A stretch of 9,156 bases of DNA, taken from assembly GCA_021286965.1 (NCBI GenBank), contig JAJTBK010000443.1, forward strand, positions 1-9,156, read 5' to 3'. A program made the translations under genes and the position numbers. The notes beneath the pieces were generated by a model, which was given only the letters and a program-made list of their open reading frames with translations, ran no database searches and was not told the DNA's origin. Positions 1-7,272 of the stretch are shown in pieces. The first letter of the stretch is position 1; every line of letters starts with the position of its first letter. This DNA comes from Comamonadaceae bacterium. GTDB taxonomy: Bacteria; Pseudomonadota; Gammaproteobacteria; Burkholderiales; Burkholderiaceae_C.

Positions 1-2729
1 CGCTGTACAGCAAGGTCAACCCGGCGGATGCGCCCATCCTGACGCTGGCGATCAGCTCGCCGAGCCTGCCGGTGATCCGCGTCAACGACCTGGTGGAGAA
101 CCGCCTTGCGCCCAAGCTCTCGCAGGTCAAGGGCGTGGGCCTGGTGGCCATTGCCGGCGCGCGCCGGCCGGCGGTGCGCATCCAGGCCAACCCGGCGGCG
201 CTCGCCGGCCTGGGGCTGACGCTCGAAGACGTGCGCAGCACCATTGCGGCGGCCAACGTCAAACAGGCCAAGGGCGGTTTTGACGGCCCGCTGCGCGCCT
301 CGACCATCGATGCCAACGACCAGCTGCAGTCGGCGCAGGAGTACCGCGACCTCATCATCGCCTTCAAGAACGGCGCCCCTGTGCGCCTGTCGGACGTGGC
401 GCAGACCGTGGACGATGCCGAAAACACGCGCCTGGCGGCCTGGGCCGGGCAGGCCGGGCAGGGCGATACGGCGCCGCGCGCCGGCGTCATCCTCAACATC
501 CGGCGCCAGCCGGGGGCGAACGTGATCCAGACCGTGGACCGCATCAAGGCCCTGCTGCCACAGCTGCAGGAGACGCTGCCGGCCTCGCTCGACGTGCAAA
601 TCCTCACCGACCGCACCCTCACCATCCGTGCCGGCCTGCGCGACATGCAGTGGGAGCTGCTGCTGGCGGTGGTGCTGGTGGTGGCGGTGATCTATGTGTT
701 CCTGCGCAGCGGCACGGCCACCATCATCCCCAGCCTGGCGGTGCCGCTGTCGCTCATCGGCACCCTGGGCGTGATGTACCTGGCGGGTTTTTCCATCAAC
801 AACCTGACGCTGATGGCGCTGACCATCGCCACCGGCTTCGTCGTCGATGACGCCATCGTCATGATCGAGAACGTGGCGCGCTACGTCGAGGCCGGCGAGC
901 CGCCGCTGGCGGCCGCGCTGCAGGGGGCCAAGCAGATCGGCTTCACCATCATCTCGCTGACCATCTCGCTGATCGCGGTGCTGATCCCGCTCCTGTTCAT
1001 GGGCGACGTGGTGGGGCGGCTGTTCCATGAATTTGCCATCACCATGGCGGTGGCGATTTTGATCTCCGCCGTCGTCTCGCTCACCCTCACGCCCATGCTG
1101 TGCGCGCGCCTGCTGCGCAGCGAGAGCGCACACACGCACAGCCGCCTGCACGCCGCCACCGGGCGTTTTTTTGACCGCACCATCGCCGGTTATGGCCGCT
1201 GGCTTGACTGGGTGCTGGCGCACAGCCGCCTGACCTGGGGCGTGTTCCTCGCCACCCTGGGGCTGACGGCGCTGCTGTACCTGTGGGTGCCCAAGGGCTT
1301 TTTCCCGCTGCAGGACACCGGCACGCTGCAGGCGACGACCGAGGCCGCGCAGTCGATCTCGTTTGCCGCCATGGCCGAGCGCCAGCAGCAGATGGCCGAG
1401 CGCATCCTGGCCGATCCGGCGGTGCAGAGCGTCTCCTCCTTCATCGGCGTCGATGGCAGCAACACCACGCTCAACAGCGGGCGCCTGCAGATCGACCTCA
1501 AGCCCCACGGCCAGCGCCCGGCCCTGGCCGAAGTGCTGCGCCGCCTGAATGCGGTCACCGCCGACATCCCCGGAATGCGCCTGTACCTGCAGCCGGTGCA
1601 GGACCTGAGCGTGGACGAGCGCGTGGCGCGTACCCAGTACCAGCTGCTGCTGTCCTCGGCCGACATGGCGCAGCTCACGCACGCCACCGAGGCCCTGCTG
1701 GCGCGCCTGCAGGCCCTGCCCGAGCTGCGCGACGTCGCCAGCGACCTGCAGCAGCGCGGGCGCCAGGCTTACGTGCAGATCGACCGCGCCCAGGCCAGCC
1801 GCCTGGGGGTGACGGTGGCGGGCATCGACGCTGCGCTCTACGACGCCTTCGGCCAGCGCCTGATCTCGACCATCTTCACCCAGTCCAACCAGTACCGCGT
1901 GGTGCTGGAGGTGGCGCCGCAGTACCAGCTCGGGCCCGAGGCCCTGGCGGCCATCTACGTGCCCTCCAGCCTGGGTGCGCCGGTGCCGCTGACGGCGCTG
2001 GCGCAGGTGCAAGAGCGCAGCACGGCGCTGGCGGTGAACCACGTCGATCAGCTGCCGGGCAGCAGCATTTCGTTCAACACCGCGCCTGGCGTGGCGCTGG
2101 GCGCTGCGGTGCAGGCCATCGAGCAGGCGCAGCAGCAGCTGCAAGCGCAGGGCGCGTGGCCGCTGTCGGTGGAGATGCATTTCCAGGGCGCGGCGCTGGC
2201 CTTCCAGGCTTCGCTGTCGAACACCTTGCTGCTGATTTTGGCGGCGGTGGTGACGATGTACATCGTCCTGGGCGTGCTCTACGAGAGCACCATCCACCCG
2301 GTGACGATCCTCTCGACCCTGCCCTCGGCGGGGGTGGGCGCGCTGCTGGCGCTGGCGCTGGCCGGGCTGTCGATCGACATCATTGCCGTCATCGGCATCG
2401 TGCTCTTGATCGGCATCGTGAAGAAGAACGCCATCATGATGATCGACTTTGCCCTGGAGGCGCAGCGCAGCGAGGGCCTGGCGCCGCGTGCGGCCATCCA
2501 CCAGGCCTGCCTGCTGCGCTTTCGCCCCATCCTCATGACGACGCTGGCAGCGCTGCTGGGCGCGCTGCCGCTGATGCTGGGCCAGGGCGTGGGCAGCGAG
2601 CTGCGCCACCCGCTGGGCGTGACCATGGTGGGGGGCCTGATTCTGAGCCAGCTGCTGACGCTGTTCACCACGCCGGTGATCTACCTCACGTTTGAGCGCT
2701 GGGCGCAGCGCTGGAAGCAGCGGGCATGA
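1..2729 (+). CDS. mdtB: RND multidrug efflux transporter, MdtB-like subunit (5'-truncated by window edge)
   Basis: Inner-membrane proton/drug antiporter subunit of a tripartite RND pump. The open frame runs from base 3 (first residues [11 protein letters not shown]) to the TGA at 2727-2729, giving 908 residues. Full-length MdtB is about 1040, so roughly 130 N-terminal residues (TM1 and part of the porter domain) lie outside the window. The first in-frame start-like codon, GTG at 72, is internal to the conserved porter domain and is not a start. Family signatures are the TM4 motif [13 protein letters not shown] (Asp-Asp at 846-851), [16 protein letters not shown] in TM10 (relay Lys at 2424-2426) and [20 protein letters not shown] in TM11. 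TM2-6 span about 650-1120, TM7 about 1230-1300 and TM8-12 about 2215-2700. By recalled alignment it is much closer to E. coli MdtB than to AcrB or CusA. It overlaps mdtC by 4 bases (ATGA). A 9-bp tandem duplication at 444-461 enlarges one periplasmic loop. Confidence 0.93.
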   Translation, partial: LYSKVNPADAPILTLAISSPSLPVIRVNDLVENRLAPKLSQVKGVGLVAIAGARRPAVRIQANPAALAGLGLTLEDVRSTIAAANVKQAKGGFDGPLRASTIDANDQLQSAQEYRDLIIAFKNGAPVRLSDVAQTVDDAENTRLAAWAGQAGQGDTAPRAGVILNIRRQPGANVIQTVDRIKALLPQLQETLPASLDVQILTDRTLTIRAGLRDMQWELLLAVVLVVAVIYVFLRSGTATIIPSLAVPLSLIGTLGVMYLAGFSINNLTLMALTIATGFVVDDAIVMIENVARYVEAGEPPLAAALQGAKQIGFTIISLTISLIAVLIPLLFMGDVVGRLFHEFAITMAVAILISAVVSLTLTPMLCARLLRSESAHTHSRLHAATGRFFDRTIAGYGRWLDWVLAHSRLTWGVFLATLGLTALLYLWVPKGFFPLQDTGTLQATTEAAQSISFAAMAERQQQMAERILADPAVQSVSSFIGVDGSNTTLNSGRLQIDLKPHGQRPALAEVLRRLNAVTADIPGMRLYLQPVQDLSVDERVARTQYQLLLSSADMAQLTHATEALLARLQALPELRDVASDLQQRGRQAYVQIDRAQASRLGVTVAGIDAALYDAFGQRLISTIFTQSNQYRVVLEVAPQYQLGPEALAAIYVPSSLGAPVPLTALAQVQERSTALAVNHVDQLPGSSISFNTAPGVALGAAVQAIEQAQQQLQAQGAWPLSVEMHFQGAALAFQASLSNTLLLILAAVVTMYIVLGVLYESTIHPVTILSTLPSAGVGALLALALAGLSIDIIAVIGIVLLIGIVKKNAIMMIDFALEAQRSEGLAPRAAIHQACLLRFRPILMTTLAALLGALPLMLGQGVGSELRHPLGVTMVGGLILSQLLTLFTTPVIYLTFERWAQRWKQRA
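2713..2717 (+). promoter_or_regulatory. Likely ribosome binding site of mdtC
   Basis: GGAAG lies 8 bases upstream of the ATG at 2726-2728, inside the last codons of mdtB. It is a modest Shine-Dalgarno match. The ATGA overlap (ATG 2726-2728, TGA 2727-2729) points to translational coupling as the main route of initiation. Confidence 0.5.
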
Positions 2730-5700
2730 ACCTGTCGGCGCTGTTCATCCACCGCCCGATCGCCACCATGCTGCTGACCATCGGCCTGGTGCTGGCCGGG
2801 GCGGTGTCGTACTTTTTGCTGCCGGTGGCGCCGCTGCCGCAGGTGGAGTACCCGACCATCTCGGTCTCGGCCAGCCTGCCTGGCGCCAGCCCCGACACCA
2901 TGGCGGCGACGGTGGCCACGCCGCTCGAACGCAGCCTGGGGGCGATTGCCGGCGTGACCGAGATCACCTCCAGCTCCTCGCAGGGCAGCACCCGCATCAC
3001 GCTGCAGTTCGATCTCGACCGCAACGTCGATGGTGCGGCCAACGACGTGCAGGCCGCCATCAACGCCGCGCGCACCCTGCTGCCCAGCGGGATGCCGAGC
3101 AACCCGACCTACCGCAAGGTCAACCCGGCCGATGCCCCCATCCTCATCCTGGCGCTGACCAGCGACACCCTGACGCGCGGCCAGATGTACGACGCCGCCT
3201 CCACCGTGCTGGCGCAAAAGCTGGCGCAGATCGAGGGCGTGGGCCAGGCCAACGTCAGCGGCGGTGCGCTGCCGGCGGTGCGCGTGCAGCTCGATCCGCA
3301 GCGGCTGGCGGCGCAGGGTGTGTCGCTCGAGCAGGTGCGCCAGGCCATTGCCGGCACCAACGCCAACCGCCCGCTGGGCGCGGTCGAGCGCGAAGACCAT
3401 TACTGGCAGCTCGGCGCCAACGACCAGGCGCGCAGCGCCGCCGAATACGCGCCGCTGGTGCTGCGCTGGCGCGAGGGCCGCGCCGTGCGCCTGGGCGACG
3501 TGGCCGAGGTGCTCGATTCGGTGCAGGACCTGCGCAACTACGGCAGCGCCGATGGCAAGCCGGCCATCCTCATTCAGATCAACAAGCAGCCCGGCGCCAA
3601 CATCCTGCAGACCGTCGAGCGCGTGCGCGCCCTCATGCCGCAGCTGCAGGCATCCATTCCAAGCGCGATCGACATCACCGTCGTCTCCGACCGCACGCCG
3701 ACGCTGCGCGCCTCGCTGGTCGAGGTGCAGCGCGCCCTGGCGCTGGCCGTGGGGCTGGTCATCCTGGTGGTGTTTTTGTTCCTGCGCAATGGCCGTGCGA
3801 CGCTGATTCCGAGCGTGGCCGTGCCGGCCTCGCTGGCGGGCACCTTCGGCCTCATGTACCTGGCGGGCTACACCCTGGACAACCTCTCGCTGATGGCGCT
3901 GACGGTGGTAACCGGCTTTGTCGTCGATGACGCCATCGTCGTGCTGGAGAACACCATGCGCCACATGGAGCGCGGCATGGCGGCGCTGCCGGCGGCGCTC
4001 TTGGGCGCGCGCGAAATTGGCTTTACGGTGGTGTCCATGAGCCTGTCGCTGATTGCGGTGTTCGTGCCGATCTGGTTCATGGGCGGCATCGTCGGGCGGT
4101 TTTTCCGTGAATTTGCCATCGTCATGTCGGCAGCCATTTTGGTGTCGATGCTGGTCTCGCTCACCACCACGCCCATGATGTGCGCGCACCTGCTGCGCCA
4201 GCCGCTGCGCACGCGCGCGCCCTCGCGCCTGTCGCGCTGGCTCGATGCGCAGGGCGCGCAGTGGCTGCGCGCCTACCGCCGCAGCCTGGCCTGGTGCCTG
4301 CGCCACCCGCTGTGGCTGCTGCTGGCGCTGGCGGCGGTGGTGGCGCTGAACGTGCACCTGTACGTTGCCATCGACAAGGGCTTCATGCCCGAGCAGGACA
4401 CGGGCCGCATCATGGGCTTCATCCGCACCGACCAGGCCAGCTCCTACCAGGCGATGGAAAAGCGCATCCAGCGCTTCATCGCCATCGTGCAGGCTGATCC
4501 GGCGGTCGAGCACGTGACCGGCTTTACCGGCGGCGGCGGGCGCACCAACGCCGGTGCCATGTTCATGACGCTGCAGCGCGGCGTGTCCTCGTCGCAGGTC
4601 ATCGAGCGCCTGCGCGGCCAGCTCAAGGGCGAGCCCGGCGCCAACCTGTTCCTGGTGCCGCAGCGCGACATCCGCATCGGCGGGCGGCAAAGCAGTGGTT
4701 CACCCGACTACACCTTGCAGACCGACGAGGTGCAGCAGCTGCGCACCTGGGAGCCGCGCATCCGCCAGGCGCTGTCGCAGCTGCCCGAGCTCGAAGACGT
4801 CAACAGCGACGTGCAGGACCTGGGCCAGGAAACCCTGCTGGTGATCGACCGCGACGCCCTCGCGCGCCTGGGCCTGACCATGGCGCAGGTCGATGCCACT
4901 TTGGGCGACGCTTTCAGCCAGCGCCAGGTGGGCGTGATCTACAACCCGCTCAACCAGTACCGCGTCGTCATGGAGGCGCTGCCGCGCTACCTGCAAAGCC
5001 CCGAGGCGCTGCGCGGCTTCTTCTTCGTCAACAGCCGGGGCCAGCAGGTGCCGCTCACGGCCTTTGCGCGCATCACGCAAAGCAACACGCCGCTGGCGGT
5101 GAACCACGAGCGCGGCACGCCGGCGAGCACCATCAGCTTCAGCCTGGCGCCGGGGGTGTCGATGTCGCAGGCGCGCGATGCCGTCAACCAGGCGGTGGCG
5201 CAGCTGGGCGTGCCGGTGGCGGTGCGCGGCAGCTTCAGCGGCACGGCCGGCGCTTTCGAGCAGGCCCTGGCGGGCCAGCCGCTGCTGATCCTGGCGGCCA
5301 TGGTGTGCATCTACCTGGTGCTGGGGATGCTCTATGAAAGCCTGGTGCATCCGCTGACCATCCTCTCGACCCTGCCTTCGGCGGGCGTCGGCGCGCTGCT
5401 CGGGCTGATGCTGTTCAAGACGGAGTTTTCGCTGATTGCGCTCATCGGCGTCATCTTGCTGATCGGCATCGTCAAGAAGAACGCCATCATGATGATCGAC
5501 GTCGCCCTGGCACGCCAACGCCTGGGCCACAGCAGCGCGCCGCAGGCCATCTACCGCGCCTGCAACCTGCGCCTGCGCCCCATCCTCATGACCACGCTCG
5601 CCGCCCTGGTGGGCGCGCTGCCCCTGGCTCTGGGCCGGGGCGATGGCGCCGAGCTGCGCCAGCCGCTGGGCATTGCCATCGTGGGCGGCCTGCTGGTGAG

Positions 5701-5776
5701 CCAGGTGCTCACGCTCTACACCACGCCGGTGGTCTATGTGGCCCTGGACCGCCTGCGCCGCAAAGGACGTATTTGA
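2726..5776 (+). CDS. mdtC: RND multidrug efflux transporter, MdtC-like subunit
   Basis: Complete 1016-residue RND permease, close to the 1025 residues of E. coli MdtC. The start is the ATG overlapping the mdtB stop, giving [20 protein letters not shown], where TM1 begins at about residue 10 as in the family. The order is TM1, porter subdomains PN1/PN2 (about 35-335), TM2-6 (about 339-490), TM7 (about 530-550), porter PC1/PC2, then TM8-12 (about 850-1010). Proton-relay residues are all present: D401/D402 in TM4, K918 in TM10 (equivalent to AcrB K940), R949 and T956 in TM11 (equivalent to R971 and T978). MdtC-specific stretches include [29 protein letters not shown] and VGGRQS-like IGGRQSSG (about 650-657). 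In E. coli MdtB and MdtC form a B2C heterotrimer fed by the MdtA adaptor. The same arrangement is inferred here from gene order and the two intact paralogues. Substrates cannot be read from sequence. Confidence 0.95.
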   Translation: MNLSALFIHRPIATMLLTIGLVLAGAVSYFLLPVAPLPQVEYPTISVSASLPGASPDTMAATVATPLERSLGAIAGVTEITSSSSQGSTRITLQFDLDRNVDGAANDVQAAINAARTLLPSGMPSNPTYRKVNPADAPILILALTSDTLTRGQMYDAASTVLAQKLAQIEGVGQANVSGGALPAVRVQLDPQRLAAQGVSLEQVRQAIAGTNANRPLGAVEREDHYWQLGANDQARSAAEYAPLVLRWREGRAVRLGDVAEVLDSVQDLRNYGSADGKPAILIQINKQPGANILQTVERVRALMPQLQASIPSAIDITVVSDRTPTLRASLVEVQRALALAVGLVILVVFLFLRNGRATLIPSVAVPASLAGTFGLMYLAGYTLDNLSLMALTVVTGFVVDDAIVVLENTMRHMERGMAALPAALLGAREIGFTVVSMSLSLIAVFVPIWFMGGIVGRFFREFAIVMSAAILVSMLVSLTTTPMMCAHLLRQPLRTRAPSRLSRWLDAQGAQWLRAYRRSLAWCLRHPLWLLLALAAVVALNVHLYVAIDKGFMPEQDTGRIMGFIRTDQASSYQAMEKRIQRFIAIVQADPAVEHVTGFTGGGGRTNAGAMFMTLQRGVSSSQVIERLRGQLKGEPGANLFLVPQRDIRIGGRQSSGSPDYTLQTDEVQQLRTWEPRIRQALSQLPELEDVNSDVQDLGQETLLVIDRDALARLGLTMAQVDATLGDAFSQRQVGVIYNPLNQYRVVMEALPRYLQSPEALRGFFFVNSRGQQVPLTAFARITQSNTPLAVNHERGTPASTISFSLAPGVSMSQARDAVNQAVAQLGVPVAVRGSFSGTAGAFEQALAGQPLLILAAMVCIYLVLGMLYESLVHPLTILSTLPSAGVGALLGLMLFKTEFSLIALIGVILLIGIVKKNAIMMIDVALARQRLGHSSAPQAIYRACNLRLRPILMTTLAALVGALPLALGRGDGAELRQPLGIAIVGGLLVSQVLTLYTTPVVYVALDRLRRKGRI
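5762..5767 (+). promoter_or_regulatory. Ribosome binding site that decides the OMF start
   Basis: AAAGGA in the last codons of mdtC has 8 bases between it and the ATG at 5776-5778. It leaves only 5 bases to the alternative in-frame TTG at 5773. This spacing and the TGATG stop/start overlap favour the ATG at 5776 as the start of the outer-membrane factor gene. Confidence 0.65.
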
Positions 5777-7272
5777 TGCTGTCGTTTCACTATTATTTTT
5801 ATAGCTGCTCGCGCTTGCTGCATAAGCGCTGGAGCCATTTTTTATTTCAAAAAACCGGCTTTTTTCTACCTTTGGCGCTGCTTTCCGGCTGCGCCAGCGC
5901 GCCACCGCCCGCGCCCAGCACCTTGGCCCTGCCAGCGGCCTACAAAGAGGCGGCGGCCTACGCCAGCCTGTGGCAGCAGGCGCCAGCGCCCACCGCCGTG
6001 CCGGCGCAGTGGTGGCAGCTGTTTGCCGACCCGGTGCTCGACCAGCTGCAGGCGCAGGCGCAGCAGGGCAACCCCTCGCTGGCGCAAAGCCTGGCGCGCT
6101 GGCAGGCGGCGCAGGCGGCCCTGGGTACGGCTGAGGCCGCGCGCCTGCCCACCCTGGGCGCCAGCGCCAGCGGCCAGCGTGCACACAGCGCCAGTAGCGG
6201 GAGTAGCGCGGGCAGCGGTAGCAACGCCAGCCCGCAGGCGGCCACCAGCAACAGCTACAGCCTGGGCCTGAATGCGAGCTGGGAGCTCGATCTGTGGGGC
6301 CGCCTCTCGGCCAGCCAGGCGGCAGCCCAGGCCAGCGCCGAGGCCAGCCGCGCCGACCTGGCGGCGGCCCAGCTGTCGCTGCAGGCGCAGCTGGTGCAAA
6401 GCTATTTCTTCTTGCGCAGCAGCGAGGCCCAGGCGCAGCTGCTGGCGCAAACCATCGACAGCTACGAGCGCAGCTGGCAGCTCACGCGCAACCGCCAGCG
6501 TGCCGGCCTGGTCAGCAGCGCCGACGTCGCCCAGGCCGAGGCCCAATACCGCAGCGCCCAGGCGCAGCTGCTGAGCGCCCAGGCCAGCCGCGCCCAGTGG
6601 GAACATGCGCTGGCGGCGCTCGTCGGCCAGGCGCCGGCGGCCTTCAGCCTGGCGCCCAGCGCCGAGCTGCCCGCGCCGCCCGCAGTGCCGCCGCTGTTGC
6701 CTGCAGGGCTTTTGCAGGCGCGCCCGGATATTGCCGCCGCGCAGCAGCGCGTGGCGGCGGCGAATGCGCAAATCGGCGTCGCCCAGGCGGCGTTTTTCCC
6801 GGCGCTCACGCTCTCGGGCCAGCTGGGGCAGCGCAGCAGTACCTGGGCCCAGGTGTTTGATGCGCCCAGCCGTTTCTGGTCGCTGGGCCCGGCGCTGGCG
6901 TTGACCCTGTTCGACGGCGGCGCGCGCGCGGCCAGCGTGGCCTCGGCACGCGCCAGCCAGGCCCAGGCCGAGGCCAGCTACCGCCAGGTGGTGCTGACCG
7001 CCCTGCAGGAGGTGGAAGACAACCTGAGCGCCGCCAGCGCCCTGGCGCAGCAGCAGCAGCGCCAGCAGCAGGCGCTGGTGGCGGCGCAGCAGGCGCTGCA
7101 GGTGGCGCAGAACCAGTACCGCGCCGGCACCGTCGCCTACCTGAACGTGTTGAGCGCACAAACCCAGGTGCTGACGACCGAGCGCAGCCTGCTCGATGTG
7201 CGCAACCAGCGCCTGGTGGCGGTGGGCACGCTGCTGAAAAACCTCGGCGGCCAGTGGCCGCAGGAGCCGTAG
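5776..7272 (+). CDS. RND efflux outer-membrane lipoprotein, NodT/OprM family (OMF of the MdtBC pump)
   Basis: Trimeric outer-membrane channel of the tripartite pump. With ATG 5776 it has 498 residues, a usual length for the family. A lipoprotein signal ends in LLSGC with the lipobox Cys at residue 39; the next residue is Ala, consistent with outer-membrane sorting. Family hallmarks are WWQLFADPVLDQL near residue 76, SWELDLWGRL (W169), the repeated hairpin-turn motifs RAGLVSSADVAQAE (R242) and RAGTVAYLNVLSAQ (R449) from the two TolC-type repeats, ARPDIAAAQQRVAAANAQIG (R316) and LFDGGAR (D380). A Ser/Gly-rich stretch at about 138-160 sits where OprM has its first surface loop. Operon position after mdtBC matches MuxABC-OpmB of Pseudomonas, so opmB-like is a fair description, but I assign no symbol. 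Codons 1-32 are AT-rich (about 42% G+C by my count over 5776-5870), contain rare TTA/CTA codons, and overlap a hairpin repeat. Confidence 0.93.
   Translation: MLSFHYYFYSCSRLLHKRWSHFLFQKTGFFLPLALLSGCASAPPPAPSTLALPAAYKEAAAYASLWQQAPAPTAVPAQWWQLFADPVLDQLQAQAQQGNPSLAQSLARWQAAQAALGTAEAARLPTLGASASGQRAHSASSGSSAGSGSNASPQAATSNSYSLGLNASWELDLWGRLSASQAAAQASAEASRADLAAAQLSLQAQLVQSYFFLRSSEAQAQLLAQTIDSYERSWQLTRNRQRAGLVSSADVAQAEAQYRSAQAQLLSAQASRAQWEHALAALVGQAPAAFSLAPSAELPAPPAVPPLLPAGLLQARPDIAAAQQRVAAANAQIGVAQAAFFPALTLSGQLGQRSSTWAQVFDAPSRFWSLGPALALTLFDGGARAASVASARASQAQAEASYRQVVLTALQEVEDNLSAASALAQQQQRQQQALVAAQQALQVAQNQYRAGTVAYLNVLSAQTQVLTTERSLLDVRNQRLVAVGTLLKNLGGQWPQEP
5791..5865 (+). repeat. Hairpin-bearing AT-rich element resembling a Comamonadaceae dispersed intergenic repeat, inside the OMF signal-peptide codons
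   Basis: The arms ATAGCTGCTCGCGCTT (5801-5816) and AAGCGCTGGAGCCAT (5824-5838) form an imperfect inverted repeat around a 7-base loop. The inner 6 bp (GCGCTT/AAGCGC) are perfect, and outer pairing continues with two mismatches, one G-T pair and a one-base bulge. A run of six T (5838-5843) follows the hairpin, then A6-CCGGC-T6 (5849-5865). From memory, sequences of the form AGCTGCT-GCGCTT-loop-AAGCGC flanked by A/T runs recur in spacers between genes of Acidovorax, Comamonas and Delftia. The hairpin and base composition are visible here; the repeat-family membership is recalled and was not searched. The hairpin plus T run also resembles an intrinsic terminator on the + strand. Confidence 0.6.

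Noticed and set aside
72..74. GTG as the start of the mdtB-like gene
   Set aside because: Conserved MdtB sequence continues in frame upstream to base 3, so this codon is an internal Val and the gene is cut by the window edge.
1151..1172. Short GC stem followed by T7 inside mdtB, possible terminator or slippage site
   Set aside because: Only about four base pairs could form, and the T7 is simply Arg-Phe-Phe-Asp codons in an uninterrupted frame.
1283..2695. 470-codon open frame on the + strand in another frame of mdtB
   Set aside because: Gly/Ala/Arg/Pro-rich out-of-frame translation inside a conserved RND gene.
2681..4690. 669-codon open frame on the - strand opposite mdtC
   Set aside because: Antisense shadow of a strongly supported RND gene; composition is rich in His, Arg, Gln and Ala with no domain or ribosome binding site.
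5773..5775. TTG as the OMF start
   Set aside because: It is only 5 bases from the AAAGGA site and is followed immediately by an ATG with ideal 8-base spacing.
4700..6184. 494-codon open frame on the - strand across the mdtC-OMF junction
   Set aside because: Opposes two well-supported genes, shows the same biased composition and has no family signature.
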